Positions 24,377 to 32,959 of a DNA stretch of 43,813 nt are shown piece by piece (within the stretch, counting starts at the first letter, position 1; each line of letters opens with the position of its first letter). The stretch spans positions 1 to 43,813 of the forward strand of contig NZ_JADEWR010000029.1 of NCBI RefSeq assembly GCF_015207525.1, read 5' to 3'. Below the pieces are notes generated by a model. It did no database searches and had not been told where the DNA came from. It saw only the letters and a program-made list of their open reading frames with translations. The DNA is from Nodosilinea sp. LEGE 06152 (lineage in GTDB: Bacteria; Cyanobacteriota; Cyanobacteriia; Phormidesmidales; Phormidesmidaceae). The position numbers and the translations under genes are program-made.

Positions 24377-25121
24377 AGTCCTTGCTCCACAACGCGCGAA
24401 TCAGCTGATCTGCTAGCTCTGCCCCAAAAATCTGCGTGGCCGTAGCATTGCCTGGATCACGTTCGGCAACGGTTTTTCGCATCAATAAATCCCGTTTTGC
24501 CAATGCAGATTGGCGCTCTACGGGGACGGATTCTGCCTGCTTAACCCAGCTGAGCCAGCGAGAACACATTTCTTGAGCGGTATGTTCAATCAATGAGAGA
24601 GAGTCCTGGGTTGCAGGGCACGTAAAGCAAAGCGGCGTTGGGGACTGTAGCTGTCTAATATATAGCGCCTTGCTTACAAACAAAGACAAATTAGGGTTCT
24701 CCCGCAACGTCATATAAGTTGCATTCAACGGTTCATAGTAGTGTTCTGTGTAGCTTAATTCAGCCCACAAATCAACTCTAGGGATATAGTCGATGTAAAA
24801 GAAGAGCTCGGGCTTGGTGCCAAATTCAACGGCCAGGTGAGGCACCTGAATCGATGGACCTAGCCAAAGGGTAAGGCGCACAGTGCCAAATTTCATTTGA
24901 GCGGCATTAAACCACGAGTAGACCAGCCAATCTAGCTCTTCTCCCGTGAAGGTCAGAAGTGAGCCTGTCACCTTGCCGTCAGCGCTGCTAAAGCTTTGCA
25001 GTGGTTGATGTGGCTGAGAAAAAGCTGCCAGTTCTTGGGTTACTTCTGTTTGTAAGCCACTCAAAATACCTTGCAGTTGTGCAAATAGGGCAGCATGGTC
25101 TAGATCTACTTGAGAAGTCAT
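24369..25121 (-). CDS. Red-chlorophyll-catabolite-reductase-like protein (FDBR superfamily)
   Basis: The protein has 250 residues. The core PHLAVEFGTKPELFFYIDYIPRVDL, read in pieces, then YTEHYYEPLNATYMTL and VSKALYIRQLQSPTPL resemble plant RCC reductase (PHFLFEL..SLVLILDLPPRKDL..YL..YYE..; SPSLFIRSA.SPT). RCCR reduces the open-chain product of pheophorbide a oxygenase and shares a fold with ferredoxin-dependent bilin reductases. Cyanobacterial members are poorly characterised and the substrate here is unknown. It is cotranscribed with the NmrA-like gene. The assignment rests on motif similarity judged by eye. Confidence 0.6.
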   Translation of the reverse strand: MTSQVDLDHAALFAQLQGILSGLQTEVTQELAAFSQPHQPLQSFSSADGKVTGSLLTFTGEELDWLVYSWFNAAQMKFGTVRLTLWLGPSIQVPHLAVEFGTKPELFFYIDYIPRVDLWAELSYTEHYYEPLNATYMTLRENPNLSLFVSKALYIRQLQSPTPLCFTCPATQDSLSLIEHTAQEMCSRWLSWVKQAESVPVERQSALAKRDLLMRKTVAERDPGNATATQIFGAELADQLIRALWSKDYG

Positions 25122-25425
25122 TCCTGCTTTAGAGGGTTAACTACTTGTCAAATTGTGGTTTTGCAGGTCAGGTATTGAGCAAATTTGTAATGCAAATCTA
25201 CAAACTAAGCTTTTCTGGGTTTAGGCTTGCAAAAGAGGGCGCGATCGCCGCTGCATAATATTTTCTAGGCGAAGATTTTCTAGACGCAAGACATAACAGA
25301 ATAATTAGAACTTGCGTTCAGTTAGTCTGCGCTGCACAACGGTGAACTGTCAGACGCAGCTGCGGCAAAGCGTGAATGAGCTGACAGATCTAAAATAGAG
25401 GCACACACCGCGCCTCATCTTCCCC
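25122..25425. promoter_or_regulatory. Divergent region upstream of sdhA and the RCCR-like gene
   Basis: 304 bp without a gene. Two adjacent 15-bp repeats, ATTTTCTAGGCGAAG (25260-25274) and ATTTTCTAGACGCAAG (25275-25290), are present, plus an imperfect CTGCG..CGCAG dyad around 25327-25365. Promoters for both flanking genes must lie here, but no clear -10/-35 pair stands out. Confidence 0.4.
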
Positions 25426-27336
<1,911 letters not shown>

Positions 27337-27346
27337 GTCATACCAC

Positions 27347-27382
27347 AGCCCTTGGAAGCAATGATTCCAAGGGCTTTAGCTT
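27347..27382 (+). terminator. Terminator after sdhA
   Basis: AGCCCTTGGAA (27347-27357) pairs perfectly with TTCCAAGGGCT (27365-27375) across a 7-nt loop, followed by the T-rich TTAGCTTT. Confidence 0.8.
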
Positions 27383-27434
27383 TAGTCAGCAGCGTGTACA
27401 TAGTGCCGGACGAATAGATAGATTTCTATAAATT

Positions 27435-28271
27435 TCACATACCAAGATTCCGAAGCTTTCTCCTGAGCTCTTGATCTTTATCTTGCATGATTATTTTTCT
27501 CATCCTTGCCTCTAATTTACCCTCTATTTGTTGCGCCTGCAAAGTCTGAAGCTCTTCAATATTTTTATATTCCCCTTTATTATTAAGCCAGGAAGCCAAC
27601 TTTATTCCAAGCAAGCTTAATCGAAAAATATCAGAATTATTAGCATCTAGAACACGACTTTGCTTCAGGCCCTCACATGCCAATTGAACATCTTGCATGT
27701 CCATGCCTGGAAGCGCTTCCCGAATAAACTCTTGTCCAAAAGCTAGTACATTTTCCTTCCAAGCGTTTTGCACTATCGCAAAAACTTGTAACTCTTCATC
27801 TGACATTTGTGAAACTATACGAACAAATGCGAGCTTTCCATTCAATTTGCTTGTGTGACATAAGGTAGAGTTGATCAGTCCTTTAGCAAACGCCTCTTGC
27901 TTCAGTGAAGACTCCGTCAAAACAGATTCATTCCAGATACGCAGAACTATCTCCTTAAACTCAGAAGATTGAAGTGCTTCTTTATCTAATTTTTCCTGAT
28001 CCAGTTGAGAAAGCTCTTGCTCAATGCGCTTCTGAAAGCTTTTCTGATTCTCTGTTTGCCAAGCACTAAGTAAAACCGTGCCACCTGCACCGAAAGCCGT
28101 AAGTGCAATGCCCGAAGGTCCACTAGCAACGGCTGCTAAAAGACTTAAAATTTGTAACACTCCCGATGCAGCTATTTCGCCTGAATTACCTAGTTCTCCA
28201 GCTTTCCCTGAGGATTTTGACTCGTAATGATCAAGATTTGACATAAAGGTTAAGTTGTTGAAAAAGGCCAT
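27435..28271 (-). CDS. Hypothetical protein, AT-rich
   Basis: The protein has 278 residues (or 269 if started at Met10, 28244). No family is recognised. Residues about 33-72 hold a Gly/Ala-rich hydrophobic region (GVLQILSLLAAVASGPSGIALTAFGAGGTVLLSAW in pieces) that could span or insert into membrane. The rest is helical and charged, with a likely coiled coil near 75-100 and 240-275. It has a lower GC content than the sdhA and ilvB regions, suggesting acquisition. It lies downstream of a UPF0175 gene in the same direction, but a hairpin dyad and 145 bp separate them. Confidence 0.65.
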   Translation of the reverse strand: MAFFNNLTFMSNLDHYESKSSGKAGELGNSGEIAASGVLQILSLLAAVASGPSGIALTAFGAGGTVLLSAWQTENQKSFQKRIEQELSQLDQEKLDKEALQSSEFKEIVLRIWNESVLTESSLKQEAFAKGLINSTLCHTSKLNGKLAFVRIVSQMSDEELQVFAIVQNAWKENVLAFGQEFIREALPGMDMQDVQLACEGLKQSRVLDANNSDIFRLSLLGIKLASWLNNKGEYKNIEELQTLQAQQIEGKLEARMRKIIMQDKDQELRRKLRNLGM

Positions 28272-28277
28272 TAATTA

Positions 28278-28309
28278 GAGCTAACGGAATTTATCAGTTT
28301 CGTTAGCTC
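28278..28309. promoter_or_regulatory. Inverted repeat directly upstream of the gene at 27435-28271
   Basis: GAGCTAACG (28278-28286) and CGTTAGCTC (28301-28309) are exact inverses with a 14-nt loop, ending 7 bp before the start codon. It could be an operator or a leader hairpin hiding the ribosome site. Confidence 0.5.
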
Positions 28310-28416
28310 ACGGTAGAGTATTCCAAGAATAGTGACTTGTCCATAAAGCTGAGCTAAAAGCTGTAAGTGTTGGATAGCTGCCAGATTAGTGATGACAGAT
28401 GTGTGACTAATAACAA

Positions 28417-28665
28417 TCACAGCCGACCTAATGCCCTCAAATTTTTCAAATCTAGGTTAAAATCCTCAACATCGTAGACGTAGAGTGGAATCTTTCGTTG
28501 CTTGAGCAGTTGACGAAATGCGTTAAGCGGCATCTCTGCAAGCTGGCTAGCATAGCCTATGGTTAAACGCCCAGTTTGAAATAGGTGCAGAGCAATTTCT
28601 TGGCGAAATTCGCTTGGAGTCAGTTGAGAAGCTTTTACCAACTTATCTAAAATAACAACGCTCAT
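28417..28665 (-). CDS. UPF0175 family protein (antitoxin-like)
   Basis: The protein has 82 residues and is full length for UPF0175. LTPSEFRQEIALHLFQTGRLTIGYASQLAEMPLNAFRQLLKQRKIPLYVYDVEDF, read in pieces, matches the family: a helix-turn-helix-like segment with a C-terminal Y-D motif. Members usually precede a DUF3368/PIN-type toxin gene. Here the next gene downstream (27435-28271) is not a PIN protein, so this is an orphan copy or has a new partner. Confidence 0.85.
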   Translation of the reverse strand: MSVVILDKLVKASQLTPSEFRQEIALHLFQTGRLTIGYASQLAEMPLNAFRQLLKQRKIPLYVYDVEDFNLDLKNLRALGRL

Positions 28666-28699
28666 AGCAAAACAACCCTTCTAACGCATACTACAGGCT

Positions 28700-29281
28700 T
28701 TAAAGAATCAAGTGGCGTAGGTTTACTACAACATCTGGCAATAGCAGTGGTGCAATCTGATCGTTTTCAGTGAAGGTTTGTTCAGACTGATACGAACCGT
28801 CTTGGAGGTCTTGCAATACAACGAGCTGCTGCCTTTTGATGTCAACAATCCAATATTCGCCAATGCCAGCGTTGGCGTAGATTCGGGCCTTGTGGGTGCG
28901 GTCGCGCTTCATCGTCGAATCGGCCACTTCAATCAACAGCAGCACATCCTGCGGCTGAGGGTGGCGATCGCGATAGCGATTTTCGTCAATGCGAACAATG
29001 GCAAAATCAGGCTCCGGCTCCGACCCTGGGGCTAGGGTGATGGGTAGCTGCACCCGCACCTTAGCTCGGTTGGCAAAGAGAGTCTTGAGATAATCGCCCC
29101 CGTCATCAATACGAGAGGCGTGGGGCGGGTCTTGTGGTGCCATTTCAACAATTTGACCATCCAACAGCTCCACCCGATCGTCTGGCGTTAAAATTCCAGC
29201 AGAAATCATGCGGTGGTAATCATCAACCGTCCATCGCTTTAGGAAAAGGTCAGCGCTAGTTAGAGAAGACGCTTGCACCAT
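28700..29281 (-). CDS. Uma2 family protein (putative nuclease fold)
   Basis: The protein has 193 residues and is full length. The Uma2/DUF820 pattern is complete: WTVDDYHRMISAGILTPDDRVELLDGQIVEM, then EPEPDFAIVR (Glu-Pro-Asp), DVLLLIEVADST..RDRTHKARIYANAGIGEYWIVD, read in pieces. The fold is related to PD-(D/E)XK nucleases, with Asp, Glu and Lys conserved as seen here. Cyanobacteria carry many copies, and their role is not settled. It follows, with a 6-bp gap, another Uma2 gene in the same orientation. Confidence 0.92.
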   Translation of the reverse strand: MVQASSLTSADLFLKRWTVDDYHRMISAGILTPDDRVELLDGQIVEMAPQDPPHASRIDDGGDYLKTLFANRAKVRVQLPITLAPGSEPEPDFAIVRIDENRYRDRHPQPQDVLLLIEVADSTMKRDRTHKARIYANAGIGEYWIVDIKRQQLVVLQDLQDGSYQSEQTFTENDQIAPLLLPDVVVNLRHLIL

Positions 29282-29287
29282 ACCGAC

Positions 29288-29881
29288 TTAAGTATCCTCT
29301 GTTTGGGAACTAGCGGCATTAAGCAGGGCTTGAGCTGTTATATTCAGCGGACCCAGTTGGAGCGATCGCAGCTCGTCTCCACCGCTAAACGTCACCGCTT
29401 CGCAATACACCCCATCCCTCAGCTCCAGAACCAGAACGGTAGCTGTCTGCGGATCCACAATCCAGTATTCAGGTATGCCCAAGTCTTGATACTGGCTGCG
29501 CTTGGCTATATAGTCTCGGTTGCGCTGCACTTCCCCAGGGCTCACGATCTCTACCACCAGCATCGGTGGCCCCATCAAAATCCGCAGTGTGTTGCGTCGC
29601 CTAAGCGGCTCGATCTGATTCTCATAAATGACCGACAAATCTGGGTAGCGATTTCTTGGCTCACCGCGCACCTCCAGTTCTAGGCCATGTCCTCTAAGGC
29701 GACGATGGCCAACTAGAGGCAGCAATACTGCAAAAAGGAAGTTCGCCGTTTCAACATTGAACCCAGACTCTGGCGGCACCTCAATTAATTCTCCGTTGAA
29801 TAACTCATAGAGATTTTCTGTCCCATCGTCGTAGGCCAGGTAGTCCTCAAAGCTCTGAAAGCGTTGCTTGAGCTGAACCAT
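29288..29881 (-). CDS. Uma2 family protein, second copy
   Basis: The protein has 197 residues from ATG 29881 (MVQLKQRFQSFEDYLAYDDG). A longer frame extends upstream to 30097 but runs into the mntB-like gene and is not credible. Conserved motifs are YELFNGELIEVPPE, NRYPDLSVI, PPMLVVEIVSPGEVQRNRDYIAKRSQYQDLGIPEYWIVDP, in pieces. It belongs to a different Uma2 subgroup from the neighbour at 28700-29281, so they are not a recent duplication. The two are probably cotranscribed. Confidence 0.9.
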   Translation of the reverse strand: MVQLKQRFQSFEDYLAYDDGTENLYELFNGELIEVPPESGFNVETANFLFAVLLPLVGHRRLRGHGLELEVRGEPRNRYPDLSVIYENQIEPLRRRNTLRILMGPPMLVVEIVSPGEVQRNRDYIAKRSQYQDLGIPEYWIVDPQTATVLVLELRDGVYCEAVTFSGGDELRSLQLGPLNITAQALLNAASSQTEDT

Positions 29882-29984
29882 AGTGCAGACTGACAAATGG
29901 AAGCGCAGCGTGCCGTGCGGAGATGAATCTATTTTAGGGGGTTGAGGCTGAGTGTTACCGATGTGCTTGAGGAGGCAGGGGCAG

Positions 29985-30902
29985 CTACGGGCGGGAGCCT
30001 TTGGAGGGTAGTAGAGCCTGTAGCGTTTGCCAGGGCCGACCTCGCCTTGGTCCCACCAGTACCCCATGCTGGGGGCTGAGCAAAAATGACAGGGCAAACA
30101 GCGCCGACACCACCATCACGATCGCTGGCCCCGAGGGCAGATTGACGTAGTAGCTCAGGTACATGCCGCTGACGCTAGAGAATACACCGATCGTGGCCCC
30201 CAGCAGCATGACCTGGTGCAGGCGCGGCACCAGCAGGTAGGCTGTCGCCCCCGGCGCAATCAGTAGCGACAGTACCAAAATCACCCCCACCACCTTCATG
30301 CTGGCCACCACGGTGAGGGCAATCAGCACCATCAGCCCAGCGTTGAGCAGGCCCGTGGGTAGGCCGCCCGCCTGGGCACCGAGGGGGTCAAAGCTGTAGA
30401 ACAGCAGCTCTTTGTAGAGCAAAAAAACAGCAATCAGCACCAGAACGGCAATAATAGCCGTGTCGCGCACGTCCCCAGGGGTAACGCCCAAAATATTGCC
30501 AAACAGAAAGTGGTTGAGGTCGATTTTGTTGTCCTTTTGAATGGTGGTAATTAGCGTAATGCCCAGCGCAAAGAAGGCCGAAAACACAATGCCCATGGCG
30601 GCATCTTCTTTAATCGGCGATCGCGTGTGAATCCAGCCAATAATCACCGTGCTGATCACCCCGGCGATAAAGGCCCCCACAAAAATGTTGACCCCCAGCC
30701 AAAAGGCGATCGCCAGCCCCGGCAGCACCGAGTGGCTGATGGCGTCGCCTAATAGCGCTAACCGCTGCACCATCAGGTAGCTGCCCACCACCGAGCAAAT
30801 AATGCCCACCATGACCGCGACCGCCAGCGATCGCTGCATAAAGGCAAACTGTAGGGGTTCAAAGAACCAGTCAAGCACAGCTAACTCAAGCGACATGGCC
30901 AA
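29985..30902 (-). CDS. mntB: Manganese (or zinc) ABC transporter permease
   Basis: The protein has 305 residues and about eight or nine membrane segments of the ABC-3 (ZnuB/MntB) permease family. Family signatures include GSYLMVQRLALLGDAISHSVLPGLAIAFWLG and VVGVILVLSLLIAPGATAYLL, in pieces. It overlaps the ATPase gene by 17 nt, so they are cotranscribed. The binding-protein gene is divergent at 31822. The metal is inferred from similarity to cyanobacterial MntABC; zinc cannot be excluded by sequence alone. Confidence 0.88.
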   Translation of the reverse strand: MAMSLELAVLDWFFEPLQFAFMQRSLAVAVMVGIICSVVGSYLMVQRLALLGDAISHSVLPGLAIAFWLGVNIFVGAFIAGVISTVIIGWIHTRSPIKEDAAMGIVFSAFFALGITLITTIQKDNKIDLNHFLFGNILGVTPGDVRDTAIIAVLVLIAVFLLYKELLFYSFDPLGAQAGGLPTGLLNAGLMVLIALTVVASMKVVGVILVLSLLIAPGATAYLLVPRLHQVMLLGATIGVFSSVSGMYLSYYVNLPSGPAIVMVVSALFALSFLLSPQHGVLVGPRRGRPWQTLQALLPSKGSRP

Positions 30903-31626
30903 AGAAGCCCACGTGGCCGCCGTAGGCGCGGGTCATGTTGTCGCGGGTGAGCACCCAGTCGCGGGGGCCAGCGGCGATCAGCTCCTTGTTGAGCAGAATT
31001 AGCTGATCAAAGTTGGTGATCGACTCGCCTAAGTCGTGGTTGATGACCATCACAATTTTGCCGGCTTGGGCCAGTTCGCGAAAAATGTTGAACAGCACCG
31101 TCTCAGTCTTTTGGTCAACGCCCACAAAGGGTTCGTCAAAGCAAAAAATCTCCGCCTCCTGGGCCAGGGCGCGGGCCAAAAACACCCGCTGCTGTTGACC
31201 GCCCGAGAGGGCACCAATGGGGCGATCGCGAAACTCCAGCATTCCCACCCGTTCCAGTGCTGCTGTGGCAATCTGGCGACTGCTGGCCGAAAAGCGGTTA
31301 AACCAGCCGGTCTTCTTCACCCGGCCCATCATCACCACGTCCCACACGGTGGCGGGAAAGGTCCAGTCAATCTGCGATCGCTGAGGCACGTAGGCAACGC
31401 GATCGAGCTGATGGGCCAGGGTGTTGTCGCCATAGGTTACACGCCCAGTCACCACCGGCATAAGCCCCAGCATAGCTTTGATGAGCGTGCTCTTGCCCGC
31501 CCCATTGGGGCCAAAAATGCCCACCAGCTTACCCGGCCGAACGGTGAGATTGACGTTTCGCAGAGCCTGTACGTCGCGATAGTTGACGCTGAGGTGGTCA
31601 ACAACGATTTTAGGAGAAGTCGCCAT
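30886..31626 (-). CDS. mntA: Manganese ABC transporter ATP-binding protein
   Basis: The protein has 246 residues. Walker A is GPNGAGKST (39-47), the signature motif is LSGGQQQR, Walker B is IFCFDEPF, and the H-loop is VINHD. It energises import by the mntB permease. The ribosome site is not strong. It shares a 195-bp divergent promoter region with mntC, which holds phased direct repeats (31768-31824). Confidence 0.9.
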   Translation of the reverse strand: MATSPKIVVDHLSVNYRDVQALRNVNLTVRPGKLVGIFGPNGAGKSTLIKAMLGLMPVVTGRVTYGDNTLAHQLDRVAYVPQRSQIDWTFPATVWDVVMMGRVKKTGWFNRFSASSRQIATAALERVGMLEFRDRPIGALSGGQQQRVFLARALAQEAEIFCFDEPFVGVDQKTETVLFNIFRELAQAGKIVMVINHDLGESITNFDQLILLNKELIAAGPRDWVLTRDNMTRAYGGHVGFFGHVA

Positions 31627-31767
31627 AGCAGTAGTTCCAGCGCGATCTAAGTTTTAGGTCTCAGGGCTTCCACTATCCCTGCATGAGGAAGATGTTCCGG
31701 GTCAGCAGGAATTGTAGAGTCTAGTCTTAAGCCATTCCAAACCAGTGGGGCAGGAACGACTAAGTGC

Positions 31768-31824
31768 AAAAATGAAATGATTATGAAATGTATTGTATCG
31801 TAAAAATGAAAGGAATATGAAATG
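31768..31824. promoter_or_regulatory. Two 23-bp direct repeats in the mnt divergent promoter
   Basis: The copies lie at 31768-31790 and 31802-31824 with 21 of 23 bases identical and a 34-bp period. Each holds two ATGAAA hexamers 11 bp apart (starts at 31772, 31783, 31806 and 31817). One-turn-phased tandem hexamers are typical of OmpR-type response-regulator sites; the Mn-sensing ManS/ManR pair controls mntCAB in Synechocystis. The second copy overlaps the ribosome site (AAAGGA) and start codon of mntC, so binding would block expression. Confidence 0.6.
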
Positions 31825-32808
31825 CAGTCTATGCAACGGATTACTATAGTTCCAAGGTATGCAAGCCTAGCAGCTGTGGTATTTGCCGCAGGGTTAGGAT
31901 TAGCGGGCTGCAATGCGACCGGAAGAGAGACATCTGCTCCCGATAGTGCCAATGCCCCAGACGATCGCCCCGCCGTCGTCGCCACCAGCACCCTGATTGC
32001 TGACTGGGCTACCGAAGTGGGCGGTGACCAAATTGAGCTGACCAGCATTTTGCAGCCCGGTGCCGATCCCCACGTTTACGAACCCGTACCCGCCGACAGC
32101 ATTGCCTTTGAACAAGCCGATCTGATTCTCTACAACGGCTACAATCTAGAGCCCAATTTGATTCGTTTGCTCAATGCTGCTGGGGTCAACGCCCGCCAGT
32201 TTGCCGTTGGCGAAGTAGTACCACCCTTAGATTTAGAAACAGGCAATAGCACCGTACCCGACCCCCACGTATGGGGCGATGTGAGCAATGCGGTGCCTAT
32301 GGTCGAAGCCATTCGCGATCAGCTGATTGAGGTGGCCCCCGAGCAGGAGGCCCTGTTTACCCAAAACGCCGCCGCCTATATTGACGAACTGAACCAACTG
32401 CACGCCTGGATTGAGGCACAAACGGCCACCATTCCTGCCGACCAGCGGCAGCTGGTGACTACCCACGACGCCTTTCAGTACTACGCCCGTGCCTACGGTC
32501 TGACGGTGGTAGGCACCCTAATCGGTCTCAGCACCGAGGAGCAGCCCAGCGCCCGCACCGTGCAGGAGCTAGTGACGTCTATTCAGGGGCTGAGAGTGCC
32601 CGCTATTTTTGCCGAAACCACCATTAACCCCCGGCTGATTACTACGGTGGCCAACGAAGCCGGTGTTACTCTGGCTCCGGCTCAGCTCTATTCTGACTCC
32701 ATTGGCGCGCCCGGCAGCGACGGTGATACCTATCTAAAAATGATGGCCGCCAACACTCGGGCCATTGTCGAAAGTCTGGGTGGCACAGTAGCGGAGCCAG
32801 AATTCTAA
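31822..32808 (+). CDS. mntC: Manganese-binding lipoprotein of the ABC transporter
   Basis: The protein has 328 residues. The lipobox LAGC places the lipid-anchored Cys at residue 30. It belongs to the cluster 9 (ZnuA/MntC) binding proteins; likely metal ligands are in DPHVYEP, PDPHVWGD, THDAFQYYARAYGL and near the C-terminus (LYSDSIG). AAAGGA lies 8 nt before the ATG. It is divergent from mntAB, unlike the mntCAB order in Synechocystis. There is no long His-rich loop, which favours manganese over zinc. Confidence 0.9.
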   Translation: MQSMQRITIVPRYASLAAVVFAAGLGLAGCNATGRETSAPDSANAPDDRPAVVATSTLIADWATEVGGDQIELTSILQPGADPHVYEPVPADSIAFEQADLILYNGYNLEPNLIRLLNAAGVNARQFAVGEVVPPLDLETGNSTVPDPHVWGDVSNAVPMVEAIRDQLIEVAPEQEALFTQNAAAYIDELNQLHAWIEAQTATIPADQRQLVTTHDAFQYYARAYGLTVVGTLIGLSTEEQPSARTVQELVTSIQGLRVPAIFAETTINPRLITTVANEAGVTLAPAQLYSDSIGAPGSDGDTYLKMMAANTRAIVESLGGTVAEPEF

Positions 32809-32829
32809 GGCCCAGATTCGCCTGGGATT

Positions 32830-32959
32830 TTAGGAGCCGTTATCAATTAGCCGCTGATGCTTCAAAAATCAGGAGTTATAGCCCTGAGCCCACTGTTTGA
32901 GTCGGGCGTGGCAATGCTGATGGCCTCAGGACTTTAGCCGAAATTGATAACAGCCCTAA
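32830..32959. repeat. MITE-like element of about 130 bp overlapping the ftsI stop codon
   Basis: The left arm begins TTAGGAGCCGTTATCAATT (32830-32848) and the right arm ends AATTGATAACAGCCCTAA (32942-32959). Read inward, the two arms share TTAGG and GTTATCAATT. No open frame is inside. It fills the gap between convergent mntC and ftsI. The ftsI stop (TAG, 32958-32956 on the minus strand) lies in its right arm. Confidence 0.75.

Noticed and set aside
29882..30097. N-terminal extension of the Uma2 gene up to 30097
   Set aside because: It overlaps mntB, adds Cys/Pro-rich sequence without family similarity, and the ATG at 29881 gives the normal Uma2 length.
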